DNA from: JBEVNX01 sp040507895 | GTDB lineage: Bacteria; Desulfobacterota; Binatia; JACPRU01 | Assembly (NCBI GenBank): GCA_040507895.1 | Contig: JBEVNX010000080.1 | Span: 1-13,176 of the forward strand | Length of the DNA stretch: 13,176 nt | Reading direction: 5' to 3' | Shown: piece after piece, positions 1 to 7,900 of the stretch | How the letters are laid out: each line of letters opens with the position of its first letter | How positions within the stretch are numbered: the first letter of the stretch is position 1 | The notes under the pieces: generated by a model | The model's database searches: none | Told to the model about the DNA's origin: nothing | Seen by the model: only the letters and a program-made list of their open reading frames with translations | Made by a program: the position numbers and the translations under genes

Positions 1-494
1 GTGGCATGATCGCGGCGGAGATGGCTGCCGTGGCTCCCAACGACCTCCGCAAGCTCGTGCTGATCGCGCCTGCCGGCCTGTGGATCCCGGAGCAGCCGAT
101 CCCCGACCTCTACGCGATGCTGCCGCACGAGTACCCGAAGTACCTCTTCCACGATCCGGCGGCCGGCCTGGCGCTGCTCACTGGCGGCCTCGACTTCTCG
201 AACCTCGAGGTGCTCGCGGAGTTCTACATCGCCAACTCGCGGCGAATGGCCATGGCCGGAAAGATTCTCTTCCCGATCCCCAACCGCCGGCTCGCCAAGC
301 GTCTCTACCGCATCCGGGCCGAGACGCTGTTCGTGTGGGGCACCAGCGACGCGTTGATTGGCGACGCGTACGCCGGGCGCTGGAAAGAGGCCATCGCGGG
401 GTCGAGTCTGGTGCGGATCCAGGAAGCGGGTCACATGGTGCCGTACGAGCAACCCGAGGTGTTCGTGTCGGCGGTCGCCGGATTCCTCGGTTAA
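1..494 (+). CDS. alpha/beta-hydrolase fold protein, C-terminal part (5' end outside window)
   Basis: This is the C-terminal part of an alpha/beta-hydrolase. The reading frame enters the window already open. The first full codons read Gly-Met-Ile-Ala-Ala-Glu, which is what follows the nucleophile in the family's G-x-S-x-G-G elbow, so the nucleophilic serine lies just outside. Counting from the ATG at position 6, the catalytic acid is probably Asp115 in the motif WGTSDALI. The catalytic base is His143 in EAGHMVPYEQP, the usual GH-x-x-x-x-E-x-P ending. The cap region between them has no obvious diagnostic motif, so the substrate (ester, epoxide, C-C bond or other) cannot be told. The stop TAA overlaps the ribosome binding site of the next gene, and the neighbours suggest small-molecule or CoA-ester catabolism. 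The family call is firm; the specific function is open. Confidence 0.9.
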   Translation, partial: GMIAAEMAAVAPNDLRKLVLIAPAGLWIPEQPIPDLYAMLPHEYPKYLFHDPAAGLALLTGGLDFSNLEVLAEFYIANSRRMAMAGKILFPIPNRRLAKRLYRIRAETLFVWGTSDALIGDAYAGRWKEAIAGSSLVRIQEAGHMVPYEQPEVFVSAVAGFLG

Positions 495-498
495 GGAG
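493..498 (+). promoter_or_regulatory. ribosome binding site for the NTF2-like gene
   Basis: AAGGAG lies six bases before the ATG at 505. Its first two bases are the end of the upstream hydrolase's TAA stop. This fixes the start of the short gene and implies it is translated together with the hydrolase. Confidence 0.75.
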
Positions 499-504
499 AT
501 CGAG

Positions 505-903
505 ATGGGAGCCGCAGAAAACAAAAAGCTGATTCAGTCGATGTTCGCCGAGCTGTCGCGCGGCAACGGCGCCGGCTACCTCGACGGCCTCGCAGACGAC
601 GTCCAGTTCACGATCATGGGCAGCACGAAGTATTCCGGTACGTTCCGCGGCAAGCAGGACGTCATCAACCGCCTGCTCAATCCCCTCATGAGCGAGCTCG
701 ACGGCGGGCTGGAAGTCACCCCCGACGCCTTCATCGCCGAGGGCGACACCGTCGTGATGCAGGGCCACGGCCGCTCCAAGACCAAGAGCGGCAAGCCCTA
801 CAACAACCTCTACTGCCAGGTGTTCCGCATCGCCGGCGGCAAGGTGAGAGAGATCACCGAGTACCTCGACACCGAGCTGGTGACGCAGGCGTTCGGCAAG
901 TAG
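505..903 (+). CDS. ketosteroid-isomerase-like / SnoaL-like NTF2-fold protein
   Basis: This 132-residue protein is of the NTF2-like superfamily, closest by eye to the ketosteroid-isomerase-related group (COG3631 type). The N-terminal helix pair spans about residues 3-30 and is followed by DDVQFTIMG. The FRGKQDVINRLL segment (residues 47-58) and the C-terminal strand pair YNNLYCQVFRIAGGKVREI with EYLDTELV (about residues 99-126) are typical of this group. Asp122 in EYLDT sits where these proteins often carry a pocket residue. No signal peptide or membrane segment is seen, so it should be cytosolic. The ATG at 505 is preferred over in-frame upstream starts because of the AAGGAG site and because an earlier start would overlap the hydrolase. 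Members act as isomerases, hydrolases or cyclases on small hydrophobic molecules, and the substrate here is unknown. The gene starts 10 bases after the hydrolase stop, in an apparent operon. Confidence 0.85.
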   Translation: MGAAENKKLIQSMFAELSRGNGAGYLDGLADDVQFTIMGSTKYSGTFRGKQDVINRLLNPLMSELDGGLEVTPDAFIAEGDTVVMQGHGRSKTKSGKPYNNLYCQVFRIAGGKVREITEYLDTELVTQAFGK

Positions 904-919
904 CGCGAACGGAGATTCG

Positions 920-1720
920 ATGTACGAGACTTTGAAGGTCGAGCGCGAAGGCGCGCTCGCGTGGCTGACGCTCGACCGCCCGCAGCGCTTGAACGCGATG
1001 AGCCGCCAGCTCGTCACCGAGCTCCGTGACTTCTTCGCGGCCCTCCCCGAGGATCGTCAAACACGCGTCGTCGTGCTGCGCGGCGCGGGGCGCGCGTTCT
1101 GTGCCGGGCTCGATCTCAAGGAGAGCCAGAGCGAGGATCACGGGGAAGGGGCGAGCGTTGCGGCGGGCCTGCGCGCCCAACGTCGCATCGCCGAGCTGGT
1201 GCTGCTGATGCGTCGCGCGCCGCAACCGATCGTCGCCTGCGTGCAGGGCGCGGCTTCCGGCGGGGGCTTCGCCCTCGCGCTCGGCGCCGACGTGCGGCTC
1301 GCCGGCGAGTCGGCCCGGATGAATGCCGCGTTCATCCGCATCGGCCTGTCGGCCTGCGACGTCGGCGTCAGCTACTTCCTGCCGCGCATGGTCGGCGCCT
1401 CGATCGCCGCCGAGCTGCTGCTCACCGGCAACTTCGTCGACGCGGCGCGCGCCGAGAGGATCGGCCTGGTGTCTCGGGTCGTTCCCGACGCCGACCTCGA
1501 AGCGACCGCACGCACGCTGGCCGGCGACATCCTGCGCAATTCGCCGCTCGGCGTGCGATTGACCAAAGAGTGCCTCTACATGAGCCTCGACGCCGGCAGC
1601 CTCGAGCAGGTGATCGCCATGGAGGACCGGAACCAGATCCTCTGCACTCGGAGCGAGGACTTCCGCGAAGGCGTGCGCGCGTTCCTCGAGAAGCGACCCG
1701 CCCGTTATCGCGAAGCTTGA
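920..1720 (+). CDS. enoyl-CoA hydratase/isomerase (crotonase) family protein
   Basis: This 266-residue protein has the full length and layout of the crotonase superfamily. The first oxyanion-hole segment is GRAFCAGLDLKE (residues 57-68) and the second is ASGGGFALALGAD (112-124). The conserved C-terminal block LTGNFVDAARAERIGLVSRVV (168-188) and the acyl-CoA-binding tail ending FLEKRPARYRE follow. The two glutamates that act as acid and base in classical hydratase (Glu144 and Glu164 of the rat enzyme) align with Ala118 and Phe138, so ordinary water addition is doubtful. Asp147 in the segment GLSACDVGVSYFLPR is a candidate catalytic residue, near the aspartate used by dienoyl-CoA isomerase. It may be an isomerase, hydrolase or another crotonase chemistry. 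The ATG has a GGAG five bases upstream (911-914), 16 bases after the NTF2-like gene. The family is certain; the hydratase label is only a family name. Confidence 0.92.
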   Translation: MYETLKVEREGALAWLTLDRPQRLNAMSRQLVTELRDFFAALPEDRQTRVVVLRGAGRAFCAGLDLKESQSEDHGEGASVAAGLRAQRRIAELVLLMRRAPQPIVACVQGAASGGGFALALGADVRLAGESARMNAAFIRIGLSACDVGVSYFLPRMVGASIAAELLLTGNFVDAARAERIGLVSRVVPDADLEATARTLAGDILRNSPLGVRLTKECLYMSLDAGSLEQVIAMEDRNQILCTRSEDFREGVRAFLEKRPARYREA

Positions 1721-1759
1721 GCAGCGCGCCCGCGGCACCCTGGCGGCCCGCACCGCTTC

Positions 1760-3994
1760 TCAGCTTCGTCGCTTGATGACGATCCGCACCGACTTGTACG
1801 TCGGCGTATTGCTGCCGTCGGCGACGCTGCCGAGCGGAACCAGCGGGTTCGCCTCCGGGTAGTACATCGCCGCGCATCGCCGCGGTACGTCGTAAGCAAC
1901 GACCTCGAAGCCCTCGACCCTGCGCGACTCCTCCGCGAAGCGGCTCTGCAGATCGACGCGCTCCCCGACGCTCAGTCCCTCGGCGGCGATGTCGTCCGGG
2001 TGGAGCAGCACGACCCGGCGGTTTCCGGTGATGCCGCGATAGCGATCGTCCTGCCCGTAAATGGTCGTGTTGAACTGATCATGACTGCGGATCGTCATCA
2101 TCAAAAACTCGCCGTCACCGAGCTCGATGTGCGGCAACGGTAGTGCGGTGAATACCGCCTTCCCGGAAGGCGTGGTGAATCGTCGCGTCTGCGCCCCGCT
2201 AGGCAGGCGGAAGCCCCCCGGCTCGCGTACCCGGCGGTTGAAATCCTCGAACCCCGGCACGACGCGCGCGATCACGTCGCGGATGCGATCGTAGTTCGCG
2301 ACCAGCTCGTCCCACGCGACCGGCCCGCCGCCGCCGAACAGCGCGCGCGCCAGACCGCCGACGATGGCTGGCTCGCTCTTCAGCTCGGACGAAGCGGGCT
2401 TCAGCCGTCCCTGCGAGCGATGGACCTGACTCATCGAATCCTCGACCGTCACGAACTGCGCACCGCCTTCTTGCACGTCGGCTTCGCTCCGGCCGAGACA
2501 CGGCAGCAGGATCCCCTCTTCGCCGGTGGTCAGGTGCGTGCGGTTGAGCGTAGTCGCCACCGCGACCGTCAGGCGGCAGCGGCGCAGGGCCTCCTCCGTG
2601 TACGCCGTGTCGGGGCTCGCCATCAGGAAGTTTCCCCCCATCGCGACGAAGACCTTGGCCCGCCCCTCGTGCATGGCGCGGATCGCGTGCACGGTGTCGA
2701 ATCCGTGCGCCGCCGGCGGCTGGAACTGGAACTCCGCCGACAGCCGGCTCAAGAACTCGGGCTTCGGCCGGTCCCAAATGCCCATCGTGCGATCGCCCTG
2801 CACATTGCTGTGGCCGCGCACCGGGCAGACGCCTGCACCCGGCTTACCGATGTTGCCGCGCAGGAACAGCAGGTTGGCGGTCTCTTGCACGTTGGCCACG
2901 CCGTGCTTGTGCTGCGTGAGGCCCATCGCCCAGCAAGCGATCACGCGATCCGCGTCGAGATAGATCGCGGCAGCCTCGCGCATCTGATTGCGAGAGATGC
3001 CGCTTTCGCGCACCAGGTCGTCGAACGAGACCGCGTCGAGCGCGGCGAGGAAGCGCTCGAACCCTTCGGTGTGGCTGCGGATGAAGGCCCAATCGAGGAC
3101 GCGACCGGGCGAGCGTGCCTCGGCGGCGAGCACTTCCTTCATGATGCCCTTGAGCAGCGCCACGTCGCCGCCGACACGCACCTGGAGATAGAGGTCCGAG
3201 ATCTCCGTGCCATTGCCGAGCAGCCCCAGCACCTCCTGCGGATGCGCGAAGCGGACGAGCGCCCGCTCCTTCAACGGATTGATGCTGACGATCTTGCAGC
3301 CACGCCGCTTGGCGGCCAGCAGCGCCGAGAACATGCGCGGATGGTTGCTGCCGGGGTTCTGGCCGATGATGAAGATGGCCTTCGCCTTGCCGAAATCGTC
3401 GAGGCCGACCGTGCCCTTGCCGACGCCGATCACCTGCGACAAGCCGGTGCCGCTCGACTCGTGACACATGTTCGAGCAGTCGGGGAGATTGTTGGTGCCG
3501 AACTGGCGCGCCAGCAACTGATAGAGAAAGGCCGCCTCGTTGCTCGTCCGCCCGGACGTGTAGAAGACGGCGTCGTTGGGTGACGACAGGGAGAGGAGCG
3601 ACTCGGCGATGCGTTCGAACGCCGCCGGCCATGCGATCGGCTCGTAGCGATCGGACTCCCGCCGGCGGATGACCGGCTCGACCAGGCGGCCCTGACTCTC
3701 GAGCCACTGGTCCGATTGCCCGAGCAGCTTGTCGATCGGCCACTCGGCGAAGAACTCGGTGCCGACGCGCCGGCGCGTCACCTCGTGAGCGACGTGCTTG
3801 ACGCCGTTCTCACACAAATCGATGTGGGTCCGGGCCGCTTCCTCGGGCCAGGCACAGCCCGGGCAATTGAATCCTCCCTCCTGGTTGAGCCGCAAGAGCG
3901 CTTGCGCGGCGCGCCAAGGGCTGGTTCGCGCCACGGCTCGCAGGGTCCCGCCGATCGCGCCGAGCCCGCCCGCCGGCCGTGCTCGCTCAGTCAT
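1760..3994 (-). CDS. FdhF/YdeP-family molybdopterin oxidoreductase (formate dehydrogenase alpha-like)
   Basis: This 744-residue protein belongs to the DMSO reductase superfamily, YdeP branch, in which the bound cofactor is bis-MGD molybdenum. The N-terminus carries GFNCPGCAWP with Cys44 and Cys47, and Cys61 in LCENGVK. The segment NNLPDCSNMCHESSGTGL puts Cys177 where E. coli FdhF has selenocysteine 140, followed by the conserved histidine, so a cysteine-liganded metal is expected. Cofactor-binding motifs include GQNPGSNHPRM, MGLTQHKHGVANVQE and GNIGKPGAGVCPVRGHSNVQG. The C-terminal molydopterin-dinucleotide-binding domain includes IRSHDQFNTTIYGQDDR. The length matches E. coli YdeP (about 760). 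No Tat or Sec signal is seen, so the protein is likely cytosolic. No NADH- or ferredoxin-linked partner gene is adjacent. The substrate of YdeP-type enzymes is not settled, and formate oxidation should not be assumed. The start overlaps the end of fdhD by 8 bases. Confidence 0.93.
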   Translation of the reverse strand: MTERARPAGGLGAIGGTLRAVARTSPWRAAQALLRLNQEGGFNCPGCAWPEEAARTHIDLCENGVKHVAHEVTRRRVGTEFFAEWPIDKLLGQSDQWLESQGRLVEPVIRRRESDRYEPIAWPAAFERIAESLLSLSSPNDAVFYTSGRTSNEAAFLYQLLARQFGTNNLPDCSNMCHESSGTGLSQVIGVGKGTVGLDDFGKAKAIFIIGQNPGSNHPRMFSALLAAKRRGCKIVSINPLKERALVRFAHPQEVLGLLGNGTEISDLYLQVRVGGDVALLKGIMKEVLAAEARSPGRVLDWAFIRSHTEGFERFLAALDAVSFDDLVRESGISRNQMREAAAIYLDADRVIACWAMGLTQHKHGVANVQETANLLFLRGNIGKPGAGVCPVRGHSNVQGDRTMGIWDRPKPEFLSRLSAEFQFQPPAAHGFDTVHAIRAMHEGRAKVFVAMGGNFLMASPDTAYTEEALRRCRLTVAVATTLNRTHLTTGEEGILLPCLGRSEADVQEGGAQFVTVEDSMSQVHRSQGRLKPASSELKSEPAIVGGLARALFGGGGPVAWDELVANYDRIRDVIARVVPGFEDFNRRVREPGGFRLPSGAQTRRFTTPSGKAVFTALPLPHIELGDGEFLMMTIRSHDQFNTTIYGQDDRYRGITGNRRVVLLHPDDIAAEGLSVGERVDLQSRFAEESRRVEGFEVVAYDVPRRCAAMYYPEANPLVPLGSVADGSNTPTYKSVRIVIKRRS

Positions 3995-4844
3995 GACCGG
4001 CCATCACGCGTGAGCGTTCGCCGTAGACGTTGAAGCTCTCGCCGCGGAGAAAGGCGACGAGCGTGAGCCGCGAGCGCTCGGCGAGCGCGACCGCGAGCGA
4101 CGAGGGTGCCGAGACGGCGGCGACGAGCGGGATGCGCGCCACCAGAGCCTTGGCGGCGATCTCGTAGGAGATACGTCCCGATACGACGAGCGCATGTCCG
4201 GCGAGTGGCACCTTGCCGGCGCCGAGAGCCCAGCCGACGACCTTGTCGACCGCGTTGTGACGTCCGATGTCCTCGCGAGCGACGAGCAAGCGGCCGGCGC
4301 GATCGCAAAGGCCGGCGCCGTGCAGGCCGCCCGTCTCGGCGAACACCGCTTGCGAGGCGAGCAGGCGCTCGGGCAGCCGCCGCAGCACCGACGCGCGAAA
4401 CCTCGATCGATCCTCGAGCGGCGGTGCATCGCTGAGCGCGCCGTCGATCGTCGCCTTGCCGCATACCCCACAGCTCGCGCTCGCGTAGAGGTTTCGCTGC
4501 AGGCGGCGCCAATCGACGACCCGGCCCGGGCGCAAGCGCACCTGCAAGATGTTGTCGGCGCTGTCGGGATCACGCGCCTGCGTCGAGTGGCGGACCGACA
4601 CGACGTCGTCGAGTGAGCCGATCACTCGCTCGCTCCACAAGAGGCCGAGCGCGAGCTCCGGATCGTGGCCCGGTGTGCGCATCACCACGGCCAGCGAGCG
4701 GCCGTCGAGCTGGATCTCCAGCGGCTCCTCGCGGGCGACGACGTCGCGCCGGCGCGCCGACACGCCGCGCGCGATGCGGGTCATCGCCACTGCTTCGATG
4801 GCCTCGGAGGCTCCGGGATCGGTCGCTTGCGCCTGCCGCTTCAC
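3987..4844 (-). CDS. fdhD: formate dehydrogenase accessory sulfurtransferase FdhD
   Basis: FdhD takes sulfur from the cysteine desulfurase and transfers it to bis-MGD molybdenum cofactor, which FdhF-like enzymes need for activity. The 285-residue length is close to that of the E. coli protein. The essential Cys-x-x-Cys loop is present in SASCGVCGKATIDG, at Cys125 and Cys128. Other family blocks are TPGHDPELALGLLWSERVI (57-75), TGGLHGAGLCD, VAREDIGRHNAVDKVVG and SGRISYEIAAKAL. The chosen start is GTG at 4844, which has no strong ribosome binding site. A second in-frame start is Met21, so the first 20 residues are uncertain. The 3' end overlaps the YdeP-family gene (ATGACTGA), fitting coupled synthesis of enzyme and maturase. 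The pairing of fdhD with a YdeP-type gene is common and supports both calls. Confidence 0.96.
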   Translation of the reverse strand: MKRQAQATDPGASEAIEAVAMTRIARGVSARRRDVVAREEPLEIQLDGRSLAVVMRTPGHDPELALGLLWSERVIGSLDDVVSVRHSTQARDPDSADNILQVRLRPGRVVDWRRLQRNLYASASCGVCGKATIDGALSDAPPLEDRSRFRASVLRRLPERLLASQAVFAETGGLHGAGLCDRAGRLLVAREDIGRHNAVDKVVGWALGAGKVPLAGHALVVSGRISYEIAAKALVARIPLVAAVSAPSSLAVALAERSRLTLVAFLRGESFNVYGERSRVMAGHD

Positions 4845-4961
4845 GGGCGGACCATAGCCTGTCGGAGGCCGGGTTTGAAACCGCAGCGACGGGCTAAGTG
4901 GCTGCCTTCACAAACACCGTGGTGTAGGGCGCTTTCAGTCGCCGTATTCGGGAAGGGAGCG
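4845..4961. other. spacer between the carboxylase operon and fdhD, with two small palindromes
   Basis: This 117-base non-coding gap lies between the carboxylase stop and the fdhD start, and is the longest gene-free stretch in the window. It holds an 11-base inverted repeat, GGTTTGAAACC (4872-4882), about 28 bases upstream of the fdhD GTG, and a 12-base one, ACACCGTGGTGT (4914-4925). Neither is followed by a T-run in either direction, so neither is a standard intrinsic terminator. They could be operator-like sites for a promoter driving fdhD and the YdeP-type gene, but no convincing -35/-10 pair was found. Chance palindromes are quite possible. Confidence 0.3.
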
Positions 4962-7900
4962 CTAGGGGATCCCGCGATCCTCCGCGGCAAGCTCGACGGC
5001 GGCATCGACGCGTCGCCGCGGGTCGCTCAGGAGGCCGATCAGCACGCGGCGGAGCTCCGCCGGCCGCACGATCTCTTCCAACGAGCCGACCCGCTTCGCA
5101 CGTTCCACGGTGTGGATCTCGTCGAATTCGGCTGCCACCTGCGCCCGCTGCTGCGCGATCGCGGCCTCGAGAGCCTGCTCGAGCGCCTGGCGGGCGAGCG
5201 CGCCCGGGTGGTCGTGAAACGCCCGGCGAGCCCGCGTCACGCCCTCGTCCCGCTCGGCGCGCCCGCGCACCTCGCGAGCAAACACGACCGCAGCGGCCGG
5301 CGCGCCTCCGATGACCGAAGCGAAGGAGCCCTCGAGCGCCAAGGCTCGCAGCGCCGGGTTCAGCGCCCGGGAGAACACCACGTAGGCGCCGCCGTGATAG
5401 CGGGAGACCACGGCGAATAGCAGCGGCCCCGAAAAGTTGACCACCGCGCGGGCGATTTCCGCTCCGTATTCGAGCTGCAGGTTGCGCATGGACTCCGGCG
5501 ATCCGTCGAAGCCCGACAGGTTGGCGAGGACCACCACGGGACGATTCCCGCTCGCCACGTTGAGCGCGCGAGCGACCTTCTTCGACGACAGAGGAAACAG
5601 CGTTCCGCCGTTCCAGACAGACGGCCCGTCCGGCGGGCGGTGCCCCTCGCGCGGAACGTTGCGGCTCTCGATGCCGATGAGGCAGACCGGATGGCCGCCG
5701 ACGTGCGCGTCCCAGACGATCGCGGTCTCGGCGCCGACCATCGATCGCCAGCGCTCGAGGCGACCTCCGTCCCAGTCGACGAGAGCGGCCATGAGCGCGC
5801 GCATCGAGAACGGCCGCCGACGCCCGGGATTCGCCCTCGCGTCGAAGATCTCGCCGACGGCGCGGAAGTCGTGATCCGGTTCTGTCACGCAGGGAAAGTC
5901 GCCGAGCGAGCGCGTCGCCGGGTCGGAAGTGTGGTGAAGGCGCGGACCGGCCTCGCCCGGGACCACGTAGGTGTAGCGATAGTGCTCGTGGAGAATCGCG
6001 TAGGCGTCGGCGAGGTCGGCCGCATAGTATTGCGCCTCGCCGTTCGGCGCCATGATGCGCTCGAGGCCGCCGATCGCGGCTTCGTCTTCCCCGGCGACGG
6101 ACCCCGACGCCTCGAGAGCAGCCTTCCCGGTCAGCACCATCGCGCCGCCGCGAGTCATGATGAGAGTACCCCGGGTGTGCGGGAGCATGGTCGCCAGCGC
6201 GTCGAAATAGCTCTGCGCGCCGACGTTCACGCCTTGCACGATCACGTGGATGCTGCCGCCGAGTTGGGTGAACGTGACGATGCGCCGAACGACGCGCGCC
6301 GTGGCGTCGAGGTTCTCGGTGCCGCTGTCCATCGCGATCCGCGCCCCGCTCGAAACCGGGATCCACTCGACCGGCAGCGACAGCCGCTCCGCCAGGTCGA
6401 TGGCCGCCACGATGCGATCGCATTCCGCGGCGCCGAGCGCGCCCAGGTCGCGAGTCGGGTCCGACAGCACCAGCACGCGCCGCATGCCCTCGGGGACCTT
6501 CTCGGTCTGCGTCGAGATGATCCCTAATACGATGCCGCACACGTTGCCGCCGTATGGCCGGCTGCGAACGCTGACGACGCGGTCCTGCCCGTTCACGCCG
6601 AGGTCGTGCTCATCGAAGTCCGCGCTGGAGTCTCCGACGGGCGCGGTCAGCATACGGATGATCTCGTAGGGATACGCGAGACCCCGCCGACGCGCCTCCG
6701 CCACACGCCGCTCGTAGTCTCCCGCCGGCCGCAGCGGCTCGCGGTGCGCCTCGCGCCACGAGACCGCCAGAGCCCCCGTCGAATCCGTGAAGACGATCTC
6801 CACCGGCCGCGACGACCCGCGCGCGCCGTCGCGCAGGTTCAGCCGCACGACGATCTTGTCGAGGCCGAGGTGGCGGGTCGAGGGAGCGAGACGGCGGGCG
6901 ATGCCCTGCACGGTCGCGGGGTCGAGGAAGATCTCGGGCGCCACCGCCAGCGTGATGCGGTTCCAGCGTAGGCGCCGCGCCGGGTCGCAGGAGAGCAGCG
7001 CCGACCGCAGCGTACGCACCGCTTCGTGAAACGCCTGCACGAAGGCGCCGACGTGCTGCTCGACGCCCGCATCGTCGGCCCCCCCCACGCCACGCACCTC
7101 GCCGAGAACGAACACGCGCTCGTCCCCGGCGGCTTCGCGACTGCGTACGTGAAATGCGTAGATCCCTTCGCCGCTCTCGAGGCGCTCCAGCGCGAAGCTC
7201 GCGAGGCGATCGAGGCCGATGCGCGTCGCGACTTCGGGATGGATACCGTGGAGATCCACCCGGGGGAGGAGCGCGCCGCCGCCATCGCGCGCGAAGGTTA
7301 CGTGGCGGAGGTCTCCCGCCGCCGACAGCGAGCTCACGGTCACCCGCTCGACCGTGCGCCGCTCGACCAGTGCTACGGGCGGAAACCCGGTGGGGAGATC
7401 CGCGGCCACGTCGTCGCAGCCGGGCACGAGCAGCTCCAGTGCCTGAGATCCCGCGCTCACCGCCTTCACGATGCGGGCGCTCGCGTCGACGAGGTGATCG
7501 CGACCGAGCACCGCCGCCATCACCGTGCGGCCGTCCGGCAGCTTCAGCCGATGAACCGCCAAACCGTCGACCGATTCGGTCGCAAACGACGGCGCGGCGG
7601 TCGGTGCGTACCAGCGGCAGAGATGCGCCGCCGCGGCGAGCGAGCGGCAGCGCTCGTCGCTCTGTGCGATCCACGACCCGATGCGCTGGAAGACCGTCCA
7701 GGGCGCCGCTGCGAAAGACAGCAACGCTTCGGGTGGAATCGGGAAGCCGCCGTTCGGCTCGCCTGTCAGCCGCGACCGGATCGATTGCCAGGCCTCGGCG
7801 TTGCGGCGCTCGATCTCGGGTGCCTCGAAGATCTCTTCGCCCGCCTCGATCGCCTGATCGGCCAGCGCGTCGGGAACCAGCCCGCGCAAGCGCGAGATCC

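Noticed and set aside
1721..1759. Bidirectional terminator between the convergent crotonase and YdeP-type genes
   Set aside because: The 39-base gap is GC-rich with no clear stem followed by a T-run on either strand.
3464..3466. Selenocysteine at the metal-binding position of the YdeP-type enzyme
   Set aside because: The codon reads as an ordinary cysteine and the frame is open through it, so no recoding is needed.
2420..3583. A 387-codon plus-strand frame antisense to the YdeP-family gene
   Set aside because: It is histidine- and arginine-rich with no motif, typical of a mirror frame of a real gene.
4894..6540. A 548-codon minus-strand open frame overlapping the carboxylase end
   Set aside because: It is an arginine- and glycine-rich shadow in another frame of the CT coding region, with no domain motif; the carboxylase frame carries clear CT motifs over the same bases.
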